DNA of 64,000 nucleotides from Elgaria multicarinata webbii (GCF_023053635.1 NC_086172.1:16955501-17019500); one strand, 5' to 3'. Numbered from the stretch's first letter, positions 11,443 through 23,062 are shown. Notes: a model not told the origin generated them from the letters alone. Program-made: numbers and translations.

Positions 11443-13152
11443 TGAACTTAACCCGTTCCCGTGCACTGATGTGGGGTGAAGATGACTAGCTTGTTGATCT
11501 TCCCCAAGATGGAGTCTGAGCAAGCTAGTTCATAGACAAGATGAGATTTATTTTCCAGAAAAGTTTGTTGTTGTTGTTGCTAGAACAAAATAAAAAGTAA
11601 ATTAAAAGTCTATTATTGAAGGCAGTGCCAGCTGGGTGAGACAGAATGATGGAGAAAGGTGGTAGGAAGCCAAAGTCATCTGCACAGTAATGCATTTTGC
11701 AGGGGAAAGTAGAAAGCACTAACTGGAGGAAGAGAGATATTTTTACTGATCTTTCCTTGCGATCTGTCAAGAGCACATCAGGGAAGAAGCAGGAATGGAG
11801 TCCTCAGTGCCTGGTTGAATGCAAAAGGAAGGAGGGGGGAGCCAGAGTGCAGGATTTTCAGGTGAAAGAGAGCGTGGTGGGTAACCCGGATGCTTGTAGG
11901 TGTTCCCCCAAACAAAGAAGAACATTGAACTCAGAGCAGTGATAATCTTGGAAAACAAATACCAGAGATACAACTGAAGGGAAATTTCCAAGGAAACAAA
12001 ATAGTTAATTTGTCTGCTCTGGTTCTGAATAAAATGTACTAGACCCTGGTTTGTTTGAGATAGGTTACAATTGCATAAACAAGCGTAAAACACAACAACA
12101 AATGTAAAACACAACAACAACAACAAGATAAAACTGAATTTCTAAAACCATTAAATGGTTAACTGCCTTGCCCAAAGGAAAAAAAAATCTTGCAAAACTC
12201 ATAGTCCAGCTCCAGGGAGAAGTTGGCCTATAATTGTGAGGAAGCCATTGCCGCTGCCTTTTTGTATGACTTTTCCTCTGTGACCTGGATGCATGGATGG
12301 AATCATCTAAAGGACATTCTTGGTTGAAATCAGAGACTGCAATGGGAGATAGATAAGGAAGTGATCCAGCCACCACCTCAATGTAGGTTTCTGGCTATCC
12401 AGAGGGAAATGCCATGGCTACTCTTGATACATCAACCAAAAGTTTGTGGGAAATTCTTTAGTCAGGAAGGACAACTTTGTGAACAGCTAATTGCAAGGTT
12501 ACTTATTAATGCAAATATGCTTAGTCATTTCAAGTAAATTTGTGTATATCCACAAAATGTCCAGCACTTTCAAGCATATATTGGCTGGTGGGGGATCTTC
12601 TGTGCCATAGAAATGATTGAAGATCACAGTGGATTTAATTGACTGTTCTTTATTCAATTTTCTCTCCCTTGTTAGATTATCAGTGGTATTTCTGATAGCA
12701 CTGGTCAATTAATCTGATCTTTCTTTCCCTCTCCACTTTATTATGATGCAAGCATGTAAGAAAGAGACCAGTCGTTACCTGAAATTGTGTGGAAATGGAA
12801 ACAAAGTCTTATACAGTTTAGACATTATTGTGGAAACTGTGGACGGTCTTAGTACTGAAGAGCCCTCAGATAAACTGAAAGACAAATGCCATTTGCTGTG
12901 TTGATACGTAGGGAGAGGGAGCACATAATTATTAGCAAGTTGATGACATATGTTGAAAATACAACACAATCTAGAATATACAGTAAAGTACAGTGGAAAC
13001 GGGCAATTAAATTTTGAACATTTTGAACGGACGTACTGCCAAAATGAGAGGAGCAGGTAAGATACTTGCATGTTGGCTATCTATAAAGAAACATAAGATA
13101 AGCAGGCCTTTATTCCACTGAACATTTCCAGAATGATTTTTGAAGGTTCTGG
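11443..13152. other. Unannotated stretch
   Basis: No gene recognised. An (AAC)n-rich patch at 12088-12127 and a (GTT)n patch at 11566-11579 are simple repeats. Overlapping frames of 80-119 codons at 11.5-12.4 kb show no domain. Confidence 0.4.
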
Positions 13153-13241
13153 GTTTGTTTTATTTATGAACCGCCCAGAGAGCTTTGGCTATTGGGCAGT
13201 ATAGAAATGTAAGAAATAAAACAAATTTATTTATTTATTTC
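13153..13241 (+). mobile_element. L2-clade LINE tail
   Basis: Only the last bases of an L2-clade element: gaaccgcccagagagctttg, then gctattgggcagtatagaaa and tgtaagaaataaaac, then (TTTA)n. The same 3' UTR signature ends the long L2 at 23.95 kb and fragments at 32.08 and 38.57 kb, so one subfamily is responsible. Confidence 0.85.
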
Positions 13242-13706
13242 ATACGTGCTGAGGCAGACTACATCATTTGAGGTTATTTTTTTGTTCTCCTTCCCACATT
13301 GCTCTTTTCTTTTGAATGTCTGATCTTTTTCTAAACCAGTAACCATAGAGATGGTTAATAGCGATGGCTTCTTCCTTAACCTTCCTCACAGCAGAATCCC
13401 TTTAGATTCCACCCTCCCCACCCCACCCCACTGATGCAGTACAGTAGAGCCTTTGTGTGTTTCAGTGTTTTCAGCTGTAGTTTCCATCCAGGGGGGAAAA
13501 AGGCCTGCGTTGTATTACCATAGGCATGTCAGAATATACAACCAGTGTTGTAATATAAATGATAGGTGCCAGGAATCAGTTTCATTCTGCAACATGAAAA
13601 ATATGAATCTCCTTAATATCGTTAGGATTTGTGGATTTTCTTGAAGGGAGTAAGGTTATCTTTGCACAAGCCTGCAAAACTGGTGAATGCAGTTTATCAA
13701 CCATGA
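13242..13706. other. Unannotated stretch
   Basis: No gene or repeat recognised. Contains a short (CCCCA)n patch near 13415-13430. Confidence 0.4.
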
Positions 13707-13719
13707 AGTGTGTGTGTGT

Positions 13720-13759
<40 letters not shown>

Positions 13760-13770
13760 GACACACAGAG
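13707..13770. repeat. Compound (GT)n(GA)n(GACA)n microsatellite
   Basis: GT, GA and then GACA repeats abut each other, followed by a short ACAC segment. Both-strand reading frames here (for example SVCLSVCLSLSLTHTH on the minus strand) are artefacts of the repeat. Confidence 0.95.
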
Positions 13771-14216
13771 GGAATAAATATCCACTTGTTTGAGTTGCCT
13801 TCATCTGCGAAAACTGATAGCTTCTTAAACACCCGGTGGCCACAATATGTGGCTTGTAGAGGATTACATTTTATGTGGGAAGAGTAACAGTAGCCTAGTT
13901 CACATTGGAAATGTAGCTGTTAAAAGTTGAGATTTCTGATTTGTTTCTTAAGTAGCATTTCTGGAATAACAAAATTTCTGAAATGCATGCCAGACTTTAT
14001 TTATTTTAAACTTCCACAGTGGTTAAGCGACCCTTCTCTAAAGAACAGTTTCTAAATAGGTTTTTAAAAAGGTTTTTTAAAAGGGGAAACTACCAATTTT
14101 AGGATAATCAAAAAAATTGTTGCACATTTGTATTTAGCAGCATGAAAGTTTCCTCCTAATAAATAGTTGTGAAAATCCATTAAAAAAGCCAGTTTTTCCT
14201 CAATTTGGAAAATATA
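13771..14216. other. Unannotated stretch
   Basis: AT-rich, nothing recognised. Confidence 0.4.
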
Positions 14217-14632
14217 TCTGCCTGCCTGAGACCTGAGATCTGGAATGAGCCCTTATCCGTGCCCCACCAATGCAAGATATATACGCTATGGTGGGACGTG
14301 GGAGAGGGCTTTCTCTGTGGTGGCACCCCGGCTGTGGAATACTCTCCCCCTGGAGGCCCGACTGGTGCCAGCACTAGCTTCATTTCGGTGCCAGGTTAAG
14401 TCATGGCTTTTTAACAGAGCCTTTGATGGCTAAATCCACCAGCCTGCACACTGTCTTGTTTTAATTGGCCTTTGCTGTTTTAAAATTTCATATTAGTTTT
14501 AATATATTAATGGTTTAATTTGTTTTAGAACTGTACGTTTATTGTTCTACTTTATATGTATGATTTTATCTGTATGCTGCTCTGAGACCCCTGTGATATA
14601 GGGCAGGAGATAAATGTTTTAATAAATAACTC
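14217..14632 (+). mobile_element. L2-clade LINE, 3' end
   Basis: Plus-strand fragment carrying the extreme C-terminus of an L2 ORF: RAFSVVAPRLWNTLPLEARL, then ASFRCQVKSWLFNRAFDG and a stop at about 14431-14433. It is followed by a roughly 200-bp AT-rich 3' UTR ending ctctgagacccctgtgatat, agggcaggagataaatgttt and taataaataa. The frame at 14245-14433 is therefore the tail of a retrotransposon ORF, not a small host gene. The 5' part, including the RT core, is missing. Confidence 0.88.
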
Positions 14633-14959
14633 AGGTTTGTATTCATTGGCTTGGCTCCAAGGAGTTGCCTATGGAATTCTGCTTGAACTGGGGGGGGGGG
14701 CTTTTCCACCACTTTCCCACCACTTTCCTGCTGTAGTCTGTTACACCTGCCCTTAAACCACTCCAGTGAGCCAGAAGACTCTTCGGAATGAGGCAGTGGG
14801 AGAGGAGGAGAGTTTTGTATTTAGGTATGCAGATCATCCCAGTGTATGGTATGGAGACAGACTTTGGGGATAAGTTTTTTCTCCCATAATTCTAGAACAG
14901 GCCAAGGACAGGCAACTGAATGGCAGGAGATTCAGCACGGATAAAAGGGAGCACAGTGC
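14633..14959. other. Unannotated stretch with poly-G run
   Basis: Poly-G at 14691-14700. The rest is unrecognised. Confidence 0.4.
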
Positions 14960-15275
14960 TTAGTTAAACTATGGAATTTGCTACTACAAAATGTGGTGAT
15001 GGCCACTAACTTGAGCCAGTTTAAAAGGCGATTAGACAAATTCATGGAGAATAAAGCTATCAGTGTCTACTAATCATGATGGCTATATATCACTTCCAAT
15101 ATCTGAGGCAATATTCCTCTGTAAATCAGTTGCTAGGAAACATGAGTGTGAGGGTGTTATTGCACTCATGTCCTACTTGAGGGCTTCGCACAGGCACTTA
15201 GCTAACTACTGTGTGAATGTTGAACCACATAGGCCTTTTTGTCTGATCCAGCATGGCTCTTATGTTTTTTTGGCT
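14960..15275 (+). mobile_element. CR1-like LINE, divergent 3' end
   Basis: Plus-strand sequence with the typical order of a CR1-group 3' end: tggaatttgctactacaaaa and gtggtgatggccactaactt, then an AFKR-like aaaaggcgattagacaaatt segment. Next come catgatggctatatatcact and a tail with aggcctttttgtctgatcca, gcatggctctta and tgtttttt. This is a different, older CR1-like subfamily from the ATTCTATGAT copies. Frames are broken. A related fragment lies at 39280. Confidence 0.75.
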
Positions 15276-16068
15276 CATGGGATACAGTAGATAATTGCAC
15301 CCTGAACCACCCTGTTTTTGTTGGGTGGAGGGGCATGGGAGGGTCGATCTGCAAGCCTGAAGTCTGACCTTCCCTGCCCTCCCTTGTGCAAAGGAAAGAC
15401 AAGTGCAATATTTATCCCAACTACTGACCCTAAACCTCACAGCTGAACTGTAGTGGAGAAGCCCTGAAGAACATGCAGAAGATTGTTCCTGTACAAAATG
15501 TATCTGTATAATAACCTCCTCCTCTCAAAAAGAAGCAGCTATTGGACAATGCCAAAACATGTTTAAAAGCTGCATTAGCTGCATTGCACTTCCAGCAATT
15601 AGCCAAATTAGACAATCCCTTATTAAAAAGGCTTTGTGGTGTCCAAAAGACACAAAAGAAAGTATTTTGCTAAATAAAACGCAAGCTAAGATCCATAGAC
15701 ACGCTAGGTATAGAGGCCAAAGGCACTATCCACTAATTAGATTGAATGGGACAATCAATTCCCTCGTCCATTCCTACTTAAATTCCTGTATATCATATTT
15801 ATTCACCAATAAAAGCATTTATAGACATGTATACAAATGTAATAAATCAGTCAATAAATCTGGTAAATAGGTGGCGGTGAAAACTGAGCAAGTTCTGGGG
15901 AGACAACGAAAGGGATTCTTTTATTTCCCCCAAACTGTTAACAGAGATTATTGTTGGGTGCATTGGGCAATAAAAGCAGTGACCTCTGTAAAAGTTTTGG
16001 GGAAAAGAACGAAAAGAAACCCTATTGATTTCCTTCCAGATGCCTGGGAACAGGGAGCAACCAGGATG
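15276..16068. other. Unannotated stretch
   Basis: No gene recognised. The 103-codon plus-strand frame at 15559-15870 has no domain and is AT-rich. Confidence 0.4.
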
Positions 16069-16076
16069 GTGTAGAA

Positions 16077-16204
16077 CAGCCTTCCTCAACCTGGGGTGCT
16101 CCAGATGTGTTGAACTACAACTCCCAGAATGCCCCAGCCAGGCTGGGGCATTCTGGGAGATGCAGTCCAACACATCTGGAGCGCCCCAGGTTGAGGAAGG
16201 CTGG
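16077..16204. mobile_element. hAT-like hairpin MITE with perfect 8-bp target duplication
   Basis: A 128-bp near-perfect hairpin. The left end is CAGCCTTCCTCAACCTGGGG, the right end is CCCCAGGTTGAGGAAGGCTG, and the centre is ccagccaggctgg. The flanking 8 bp are identical on both sides (gtgtagaa at 16069-16076 and 16205-16212), the hallmark of hAT-superfamily insertion. Arms differ at only a few positions, so the copy is young or conserved by hairpin gene conversion. No coding capacity. The 139-codon minus-strand frame crossing it is a chance reading. Confidence 0.95.
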
Positions 16205-16212
16205 TGTAGAAG

Positions 16213-16311
16213 GACAGGAGGGAGAGTGGAGCAGGAGGGCACAACGCTCAGACCTGGCAGCACCATTGCTGCAAAGACTGTACTGATTCATAGCCTTTGC
16301 AGCCCAACTTG
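16213..16311. other. Short spacer
   Basis: No feature recognised between the MITE and the ATT array. Confidence 0.4.
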
Positions 16312-16313
16312 GA

Positions 16314-16359
<46 letters not shown>

Positions 16360-16360
16360 G
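16312..16360. repeat. (ATT)n microsatellite
   Basis: About 48 bp of pure ATT repeat. By analogy with 3077 it may have grown from a LINE tail, but the flanking element is not recognisable. Confidence 0.95.
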
Positions 16361-18554
16361 GCTCTTTCGCTGTTATTTAATTCCAGGTTGTAGTTGTTCT
16401 GTTGCTCTTGACTTTCTAGTTTTAGCTGTGATAATTAATGCGTGTTTATTTTTATTCATTTTTATTGTGTAAGCCCCTTTGACATGCTGCTTATGCCAAA
16501 GCACCCTATCAGTACTACTCTAAATGAATATAACATTTTGAATTAAGTGTTATTCTCCGTTTTCTCTTTACTTAATTCTGATTGAATAACAGCGACCGTT
16601 CCCTCCTCACTTCTCCCTCCATCTCCGTCCAGCTTGCACTCTAAGATGTAGCAAGGAGCAGATGAAATAAAGAGATGGAAGGAGTACGTGTTTACCTGGA
16701 ATCTTTTACATTAGTGAACATGACATAGATTCTTAGCGTAGACTAGACAGGATCCCCTTTCTGAAACTGATTTAAATAATTTCAGCCATGGTAAGCACAT
16801 TTCTTCTGAGTAGCCATGTCCCAGATATGTTACATAAACTTATATTTAAATTCTGCTGAAAGACGAAGTTTCTACTAAATCCAAACTCCTCAACGTTTTC
16901 CAGAACTGAAATAACCAAGGAAAAGTGGGGCATTTAGCTGAGATCCTGTAAAGAAACTAACACAGTTCTTGGAGATCCTTCTAAGTGATTTGACATTATT
17001 GCTTGCCAGCTATTGGATCACCCATGCAGATCCAGGTTCAAGTTTTAGCCATAATCCATAAAATCATACTCAGTGATGTCCGTATCTAATCAGAATTTGA
17101 AAGATTGCAGGTTGGATGGAGATAAAGCAGACGGGATGGTCAACTTGTCAAACTGATGAGAGGACCATTTCTCGGAGACGCCTAAGCCAGGGGGGCTGTT
17201 TATATGCCTTATTTGCCCTGCGGTGACTGCACAGTGGTGCTGCATCAGTTATACAATGCAGCCACCAATTTGCAGCCACCGCAGCTTCCCCCCAAAGCTG
17301 TGCAATTAAAAAGCCGTGGACTCACCCCATCTTTTCCCTTTGAAGCAAGGTCACCATAGTCGTTCTACCATGTGGCCTCACTTCAGCATCGAACTAGGGG
17401 CATCCTGGGGCACATGATGACCGCTGATAGGTCAGCAGAAGCCAGGCAGAGGGCAGGGAGCGGGTCCCATGAGCCAAGTGGCCATTGGGAAAATCTTCCA
17501 CCAGCTTTGAGAGCACAGAGGAAAGGGGAGGATTAAAATAGAGAAGGGAAGGAAGGTTTGGAGATGTAGGCTGACAGCTTTGCTTAAGAAAGAAAGACCT
17601 CCAAAGAGAAAATACTCAGGGTGGGGAACAGAAAGTGAAAGAAGCACTCCCTCCTGCCTTGAGGATTTCCCACCCCCACCCCGCAGCAGGGGCTCTCAAA
17701 TGGAAGGAGAGGCCGTAAAGACACACAGACACACACACAGCCCAATATTGCAACCCGGAGGTTGCTACTATACATTTATATTTCTGGATGAAGTCAGAAA
17801 TCTAGCCGTGGTAGATTCCCGTGCCTGTTTTACCCTTGATCCTACTCCCCAACCACACTCCATCAAGCATGATTCTCGGTATGCTGCAAAGCAGATAAGG
17901 GACAGAATTTGATAAAAGACCCCATGGAAAAAACTGGCAGGAGAATCCATCGTTGCTGGAGCTCCCAACCCACTGGGAAATTGTAAGGAATAAGCATCAG
18001 TCTCTGGGATTCTACCTGACATTTTAAAACTGTTTTCCCAATTAACATTTAAATAGTTCTTCACCTGTTTTCATCTGCCATGTCTGTTTTTAGAATATAA
18101 AACTGGGAAAACTAATTTAATTTAATATGTAATTTGAATGTTAAAAATGCAATATACATTTATATTAAAGTACTCTCCTTCACTTTCTATCTTACATTGA
18201 CCATCCATCTGGAATGGAATGGTGTGAAATTATAAGTTAGACCGAATGTGTCACTAGCAATTACATATGGGTTGTAAAAGAAAATTAATACTAGGTGTGT
18301 GTGTGTGTGGTTTTTAATTAGAACTTCAGTGCTAGGAAAGGTTTAACCCTTATTTCCTCAGCTGCAATCATGATTAAAAGTGTCTAAGGCTAATTGCACA
18401 CATGGGAGGCAATTTTCATTGGGATTGCAGCGGGGCAGAGAAGGGTTAAATTCCCACTTTCCCACATGCTGTAGTCACAGTGGAAAATGTGTGTATGTGT
18501 CACCTAACATTAAATTTTGTAAAACTCTGATATAGTTGCCAGTGATGCATTTCA
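16361..18554. other. Unannotated stretch
   Basis: No gene supported. The 16361-16530 segment (ending taagcccctttgacatgctg and so on) resembles a LINE 3' UTR in composition but is not assignable. Frames at 17.4-18.1 kb overlap on both strands without domains. A short GT run lies at 18294-18309. Confidence 0.35.
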
Positions 18555-18718
18555 TAGAATCATAGAATCACAGAATAGTAGATTTGGAAGGAGCCTATAA
18601 AGCCTTCGAGTCCAACCCCCTGCTCAATGCAGGAATCTACCTTAAGGCATCCCTGACAGATGGTTGTCCAGCTGCCTCTTGAATGCCTCTAGTGTGAGAG
18701 ACCCCACAACCTCCCTAG
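18555..18718 (-). mobile_element. CR1 LINE, short 3' end (tandem pair, first)
   Basis: Minus-strand CR1 tail (ATTCTATGATTCTATGA at the left edge) with only the final codons. It stops at ccacaacctccctaggt, where a second CR1 3' end in the same orientation begins at once. Confidence 0.9.
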
Positions 18719-18719
18719 G

Positions 18720-19254
18720 TCATAGAATCAAAAAATAGTAAGAGTTGGAAGGAGCCTATAAGGCCATCGAGTCCAAACCCCCCCCCCCCCCCGCTCAGTG
18801 TAGGAATCCACCCTAAAGCATCCCTGACAGATGGTGGTCCAGCTGCCCCCTGAAGACCTCTAGTATGGGAGAGCCCACAACCTCCCTAGGTAACTGGTTC
18901 CATTGTCGTACTGCTCTAACAGTCAGGAAGTTTTTTCCTGATGTCCAGCTGGAATCGGGCTTCCTTTAACTTGAGCCCGTTATTGCGTGTCCTGCACTCT
19001 GGGAAGATCGAGAAGAGATCCTGGCCCTCCTCTGTGTGACAACCTTTCAAGTATTTGAAGAGTGCTCTCATGTCTCCGCTCAATCTTCTCTTCTCCAGGC
19101 TAAACATGCCCAGTTCTTTCAGTCTCTCTTCCTAGGGCTTTGTTTCCAGACCCCTGATCATCCTGGTTGCCCTCTTCTGAACACGCTCCACCTTGTCTGC
19201 GTCCTTCTTGAATTGTGGAGCCCAGAACTGGACGCAATACTCAAGATGAGGCCT
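18720..19254 (-). mobile_element. CR1 LINE, 3' end (tandem pair, second)
   Basis: Minus-strand CR1 with its tail at 18720 (catagaatcaaaaaatagta) and coding remnant up to about 19254 (gcaatactcaagatgaggcc). The translated pieces are [20 protein letters not shown] and [16 protein letters not shown] poly-C run at 18777-18792 replaces the usual cccc of the 3' UTR, and one extra T in the gaagttttttcctga segment shifts the frame. It lacks the RT core. Confidence 0.92.
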
Positions 19255-19387
19255 AATTTATGCCCAGGAGATGATTATGGAGGGGAAGGAGGCAACTAGA
19301 TGTATGACCACTGTTTTCGGCAACAACTGTGTGCATATCAGAACTACTAGTTTCAGTCTTGGCAACACTTGTGAAGATACTCTTGCA
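19255..19387. other. Short spacer
   Basis: Nothing recognised. Confidence 0.4.
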
Positions 19388-19476
19388 GCTCAATCATATA
19401 TAGCTTTACTTAGGAGTGAGACCCTTTAAGTTCAATGGGACTTACACCCAAATATGTTTTTATAGGATTGCAGTCT
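19388..19476. repeat. Interspersed repeat (ttcaatgggacttac type), copy 1
   Basis: An 89-bp copy of a short repeat seen four times in the window. Shared words are agttcaatgggacttac and tataggattgcagtctt, with a complementary caatcctata-like start. The complementary ends suggest a very small palindromic element, but the class is not known to me. Confidence 0.65.
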
Positions 19477-19623
19477 TAAAATGGAAGATAGTTGTCTCCA
19501 TTATTTCCTCCCAATTTCCTAGAGTGGAACAAACCCGAACAGATGCTTATGAGAAAAGAATCTTTCTGAAACATCTCTCAGTAAGCTGACAATTGCTCAT
19601 TTGCATTCTTGAGACTCATTATG

Positions 19624-19716
19624 GCTTCAATCTTATGGGCACTTACCTGGGAGTTAGTCCTGTTGAAGTCAGTGAGATTTACTTATGAGTAAACATGCAT
19701 AAGAGTGGACTGCAAT
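19624..19716. repeat. Interspersed repeat (ttcaatgggacttac type), copy 2
   Basis: Same repeat as 19388: acttacctgggagttagtcc, gagatttacttatgagtaaa and catgcataagagtggac. More divergent. Confidence 0.65.
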
Positions 19717-20379
19717 TCTGAAAGAAAAGGGGTTGTAACAAATCCGGCTTGTTGTGGAGCAACATCTGTTGCCCTCTGAGTTACCCTCTGCTTAAAACAA
19801 TAAAACAATATTTGGTCAACTCCTAATACTTGAAATTATCATTCAGCTGTTTGTGTAGCATGTTTCTGCTAATGTTTCCAATTCACATGGTACAGGTTTT
19901 GGGGCTGATCTAATCTTTCTGTGTCTTGTAGCAGTGAACTTTTGCTTATGACCGAAAACTAGTTGCAACATTTACTTGTGGCGTGAGATTTTTTTTCTTT
20001 TCTTTTCAAACCATAATAATGCTGGAAAATGATCTGGTACAGTATTTTTCTATTGTGAGCAATCCTCCTCTTTCTTTGTGGAGAAAAATGTGGTTGGAAG
20101 ATGCAAAGGGGACAAATGAAGAGCGGGGAGTCAGCAGTCCATAGTACTGTTCATGAAACATCTTTTAAAAATTAGATTCATAAGCTTACATTAAATGTAC
20201 AGTGTTTTGTTGTCTTTGTGTGAGCATTTAGCAGTGAGACAAAAGGAAACCAGTTGATGGTCTTCCTAGGATTAGAGGCCTGATTACTGAGGACACGTTT
20301 TGGTTGGTTGCAATTAAAATGCTTGTCAGGCATTCGATGCCAGGAACCCTGTTGACAGACTGCTTAAGCTGAGGCAAGT
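19717..20379. other. Repeat-poor stretch
   Basis: No transposon or microsatellite recognised. It begins a roughly 4.2-kb zone (to 23.95 kb) that is poorer in identifiable repeats than the rest of the window. No exon established. Confidence 0.4.
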
Positions 20380-20700
20380 GCAGCAGCATCCTATTGCAAG
20401 TGAACGATGGCGGAGCTGCCGTCATTCTGGAAAATTCTGTGGCCGGCGAGCTCCCTCTGTGTCTTCCACTCGGCCTCTTTTCCTTTCCACCACTGCGGGG
20501 ACTTTATCTAATTTGCAGTTTTCCTCTTTCCCGACACACATACGGAAGCTACAAGCTGGTGGCTGGCAGACTGTGTCTGTCTGGAGATAGACAGCGAGCT
20601 CGCGGATATTAATGCTCTGGGAGAATGGTTATGCTGCAGTTATTTAAGGATATGCCTTTGTGGTATTGCACCACGAGAGCTGGTAATGATTCCCCCACCC
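20380..20700 (+). promoter_or_regulatory. Possible promoter or first exon (CpG-richer patch)
   Basis: A locally CpG-richer patch in AT-rich surroundings (gatggcggagctgccgtc, tggccggcgagctc, gacagcgagctcgcgg). Two short plus-strand frames could be read. One opens at 20406 (MAELPSFWKILWP, ending after 34 codons). The other opens near 20624 (MVMLQLFKDMPLWYCTTRA) and reaches a GT-donor-like gctg|gtaatg at about 20680. Neither matches a protein I recognise. A conserved non-coding element, an untranslated alternative first exon or chance composition are all possible. No transcription evidence is available here. Confidence 0.2.
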
Positions 20701-23062
20701 CCCTCTTTGTTTTACCACCAGCTTTATGTGACTGCCTTTTTAAATACCTGCAATATGCTGATCTGCAGGAGCCCTTCCTGCTGTAAATGAGGTGCAGATA
20801 TTGCAAACGTTGGGTTAATTCAGGCTCTGCATGTAAAGCATAGAATATATATTTGTTTGGGTTGCATGGAATCTTTCTTATGTAGGGGGGATTTGGTAGA
20901 TTTTTGCATGCATTTTTGGTGCTTTTTTAAAAAAATAAAGGGGTGTGTACGTGTGTGTGTGTGCAGAAGTGGAAGAAAAGATATTTCCAATGTAGTAGTT
21001 TTAATATGTGTGTGTCTGTGTGGCTTATTTTGCAGATTCTCCAGCTTTTTCTTTCTAACGTGACACGCTCCTGGGGTTTGGCTCGATTGCAGACAAAAGG
21101 TAAAGGCATGTTGCATTTTTCACCTGTCTGTTCTCATGCAGGGGAGTGGGGTGTTTCATTTACAGGTGATCTTTTGCATATGGCTTTTCATTCCATCCTG
21201 CTGTACAGTGTTATAGGTTTTCTCTGGCGTTGCATCTTGGTGACAGAGTGCCATTGTGGAAGTCCATTGTGATGACTGCATTCTTAAAAACCACTTGATG
21301 TGTGCAGAGTGTTTCACATGAGCTCAGCCATGTCAGGCATTGGAGTTTCCACAAAGTTAAAATCTTGCCTTTCCTGCATCAAATGTCAGAGCTGCACAAA
21401 CGGAACGAACACAAAAAAAACCCTCAGCCCTTACCTCCGCTCTGAATCATTAAAGATGAAAGTTATTAGGAAGGGTGAGGGATCTTTCTGAAATTTATTG
21501 ATGTTTGCAATTTTAGGTTGCAATTAAGGGACTAAATGCCTTGATTTGTCTTACTAAATAGGATCTGTCGCAGACAGAGGGCTGTGATTGTTCATGAGGA
21601 CAGGTGCAGGAGGAAGGAGCATGTGTGCCTCTCTTTTGTTAATTTTTTCCCCATCAAGCCATTCAGCTTATTAGGGACTACGCCTACATGTTGCCACAAA
21701 AACTGCAGAACGTTTTGTTGCCGAGACACATATGAATACACATATATTATCTGGCCTCCACTCATTCCTTTCATTGCTGTAATAACACTTTGCAATCATC
21801 TGCAGGAGATACTGGGAAAAGCATTGAAGGGGCTTTTTTTCAACATATAGTATTCTACAGCAAAAAAAAAAAACCCTGGTAACTATTCTTTTTGGATTGG
21901 GCTCTGAATGGGGCTCTGAATGGGGCCTTACTTGTTCTGGGCACTCTCAACACCTCTGAATGTGAAGAGTGCTTGAGTTTTACTCTCAAGAAGACAATCT
22001 GAAGAACACCAATTTGGGACCATTTCATATATTACTTGTAAACCTAAGAACTTTAAATATTGTGCATGTGTTAGTTCGCCATAATGAATTCACATAAAGC
22101 AAGTGTGTTAAAAAGTGTGTTTGCAAACACATGTCACACAGGTGAAATTGAGAGGGCTTCAAGATTGATTGCAGCTCTCCTCTGTTAAATAGCAAGCCAA
22201 GGTTTCCTGTTTCATGTGTGAAATGGCCTTTGAGGTGCGTGCACGCACAATAATCATTTGTTAATGGTCTTCAAGGGGAGTAGGCACATGTGAACACACA
22301 TCATGTAATACTTTTTTAACTGCTGTGTATCCACTATCAGGCATACCGTTAGGAGAAATAAAAAAGCAAGTAGGCTTCAAAATCCCATTCTCTTTGTATT
22401 GGTCTTCCTCTATTGTTTGCATCTTGTGCCCTGTCGTTCTGTTTATGTGTGACTGGTTCTGAAGGTATATAGACTTATTAAGCTGCCTTGAACTGAATCA
22501 GACCAGTGGAGGCTGGTCTGAGTTTCATTCAGGACTCTAAAGGGTTTATCTAAGGTGCTGAACCCATTTTGGGGATAGGGTTCAGCACCCTGGACAGCTC
22601 CTTTAGTGTTCAGAGTGAACTCTGGAGTAGATTCACAGACCCATTGATACTGGAGCGCCCAGCCTACACTGAATCAGATCATTGGCCATTCTTTCCACTA
22701 TTGTCCGCCAGTTGATCTCTAGAACCTTTATCACCAGCCGTTCCCAGGACCTACCGTCTGGGCCCCTCATGCATATCGTATACATCAGCGCTTTGGCCTT
22801 CTCCAAATGCGAGTTGTTTTGAGATGAACAATTTATGAGGGGAAGTGTGAACACAACCCTGACGCACGCCCACTCCATTGTCTCATACTTCCAAGAACCA
22901 ATAATAAGCTGTGGCAAGTGGGTGCCAGATAAGTGGCAAAAGTATTCCTGGGGAAAAGGAGTTAGCAGAAGATTTTTCTCTTTCTCAGCATCTACAGGAA
23001 GTAATAGAAATGTAACTTTCCACCCCAGAACAAAACAAACCACAAAAGTATAAATGTTTTGG
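20701..23062. other. Repeat-poor stretch
   Basis: Contains a short (GT)n run at 20947-20963 and a small hairpin at 22519-22625, listed separately. Frames of up to 136 codons (22633-23043, minus) have no domain. Sequence at 22478-22505 (agctgccttgaactgaatca) resembles a common squamate repeat fragment. Otherwise nothing is recognised. Confidence 0.35.
22519..22625. repeat. Small palindromic element
   Basis: About 107 bp with rough inverted ends (gagtttcattcaggactcta and ctttagtgttcagagtgaactc) and a better inner hairpin: aaggtgctgaaccca at 22551-22565 against gggttcagcacc at 22577-22588. Probably an old MITE. No target duplication seen. Confidence 0.55.

Noticed and set aside
11767-12376. Overlapping 119- and 103-codon minus-strand frames as a gene
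   Set aside because: Different phases, leucine- and valine-rich runs from an (AAC)n tract, no domain or splice structure.
13582-13887. Both-strand frames rich in SVCLS and ERETDRQTDRQ
   Set aside because: Products of the compound GT/GA/GACA microsatellite.
15847-16266. 139-codon minus-strand frame
   Set aside because: Runs through the hAT-like hairpin. Its SSTWGAPDVLDC-like segment is TIR sequence and no domain is present.
22633-23043. 136-codon minus-strand frame in the repeat-poor zone as a possible exon
   Set aside because: No recognisable domain, not flanked by clear splice signals, and partly overlaps sequence resembling a dispersed repeat (cctacactgaatcagatcat).
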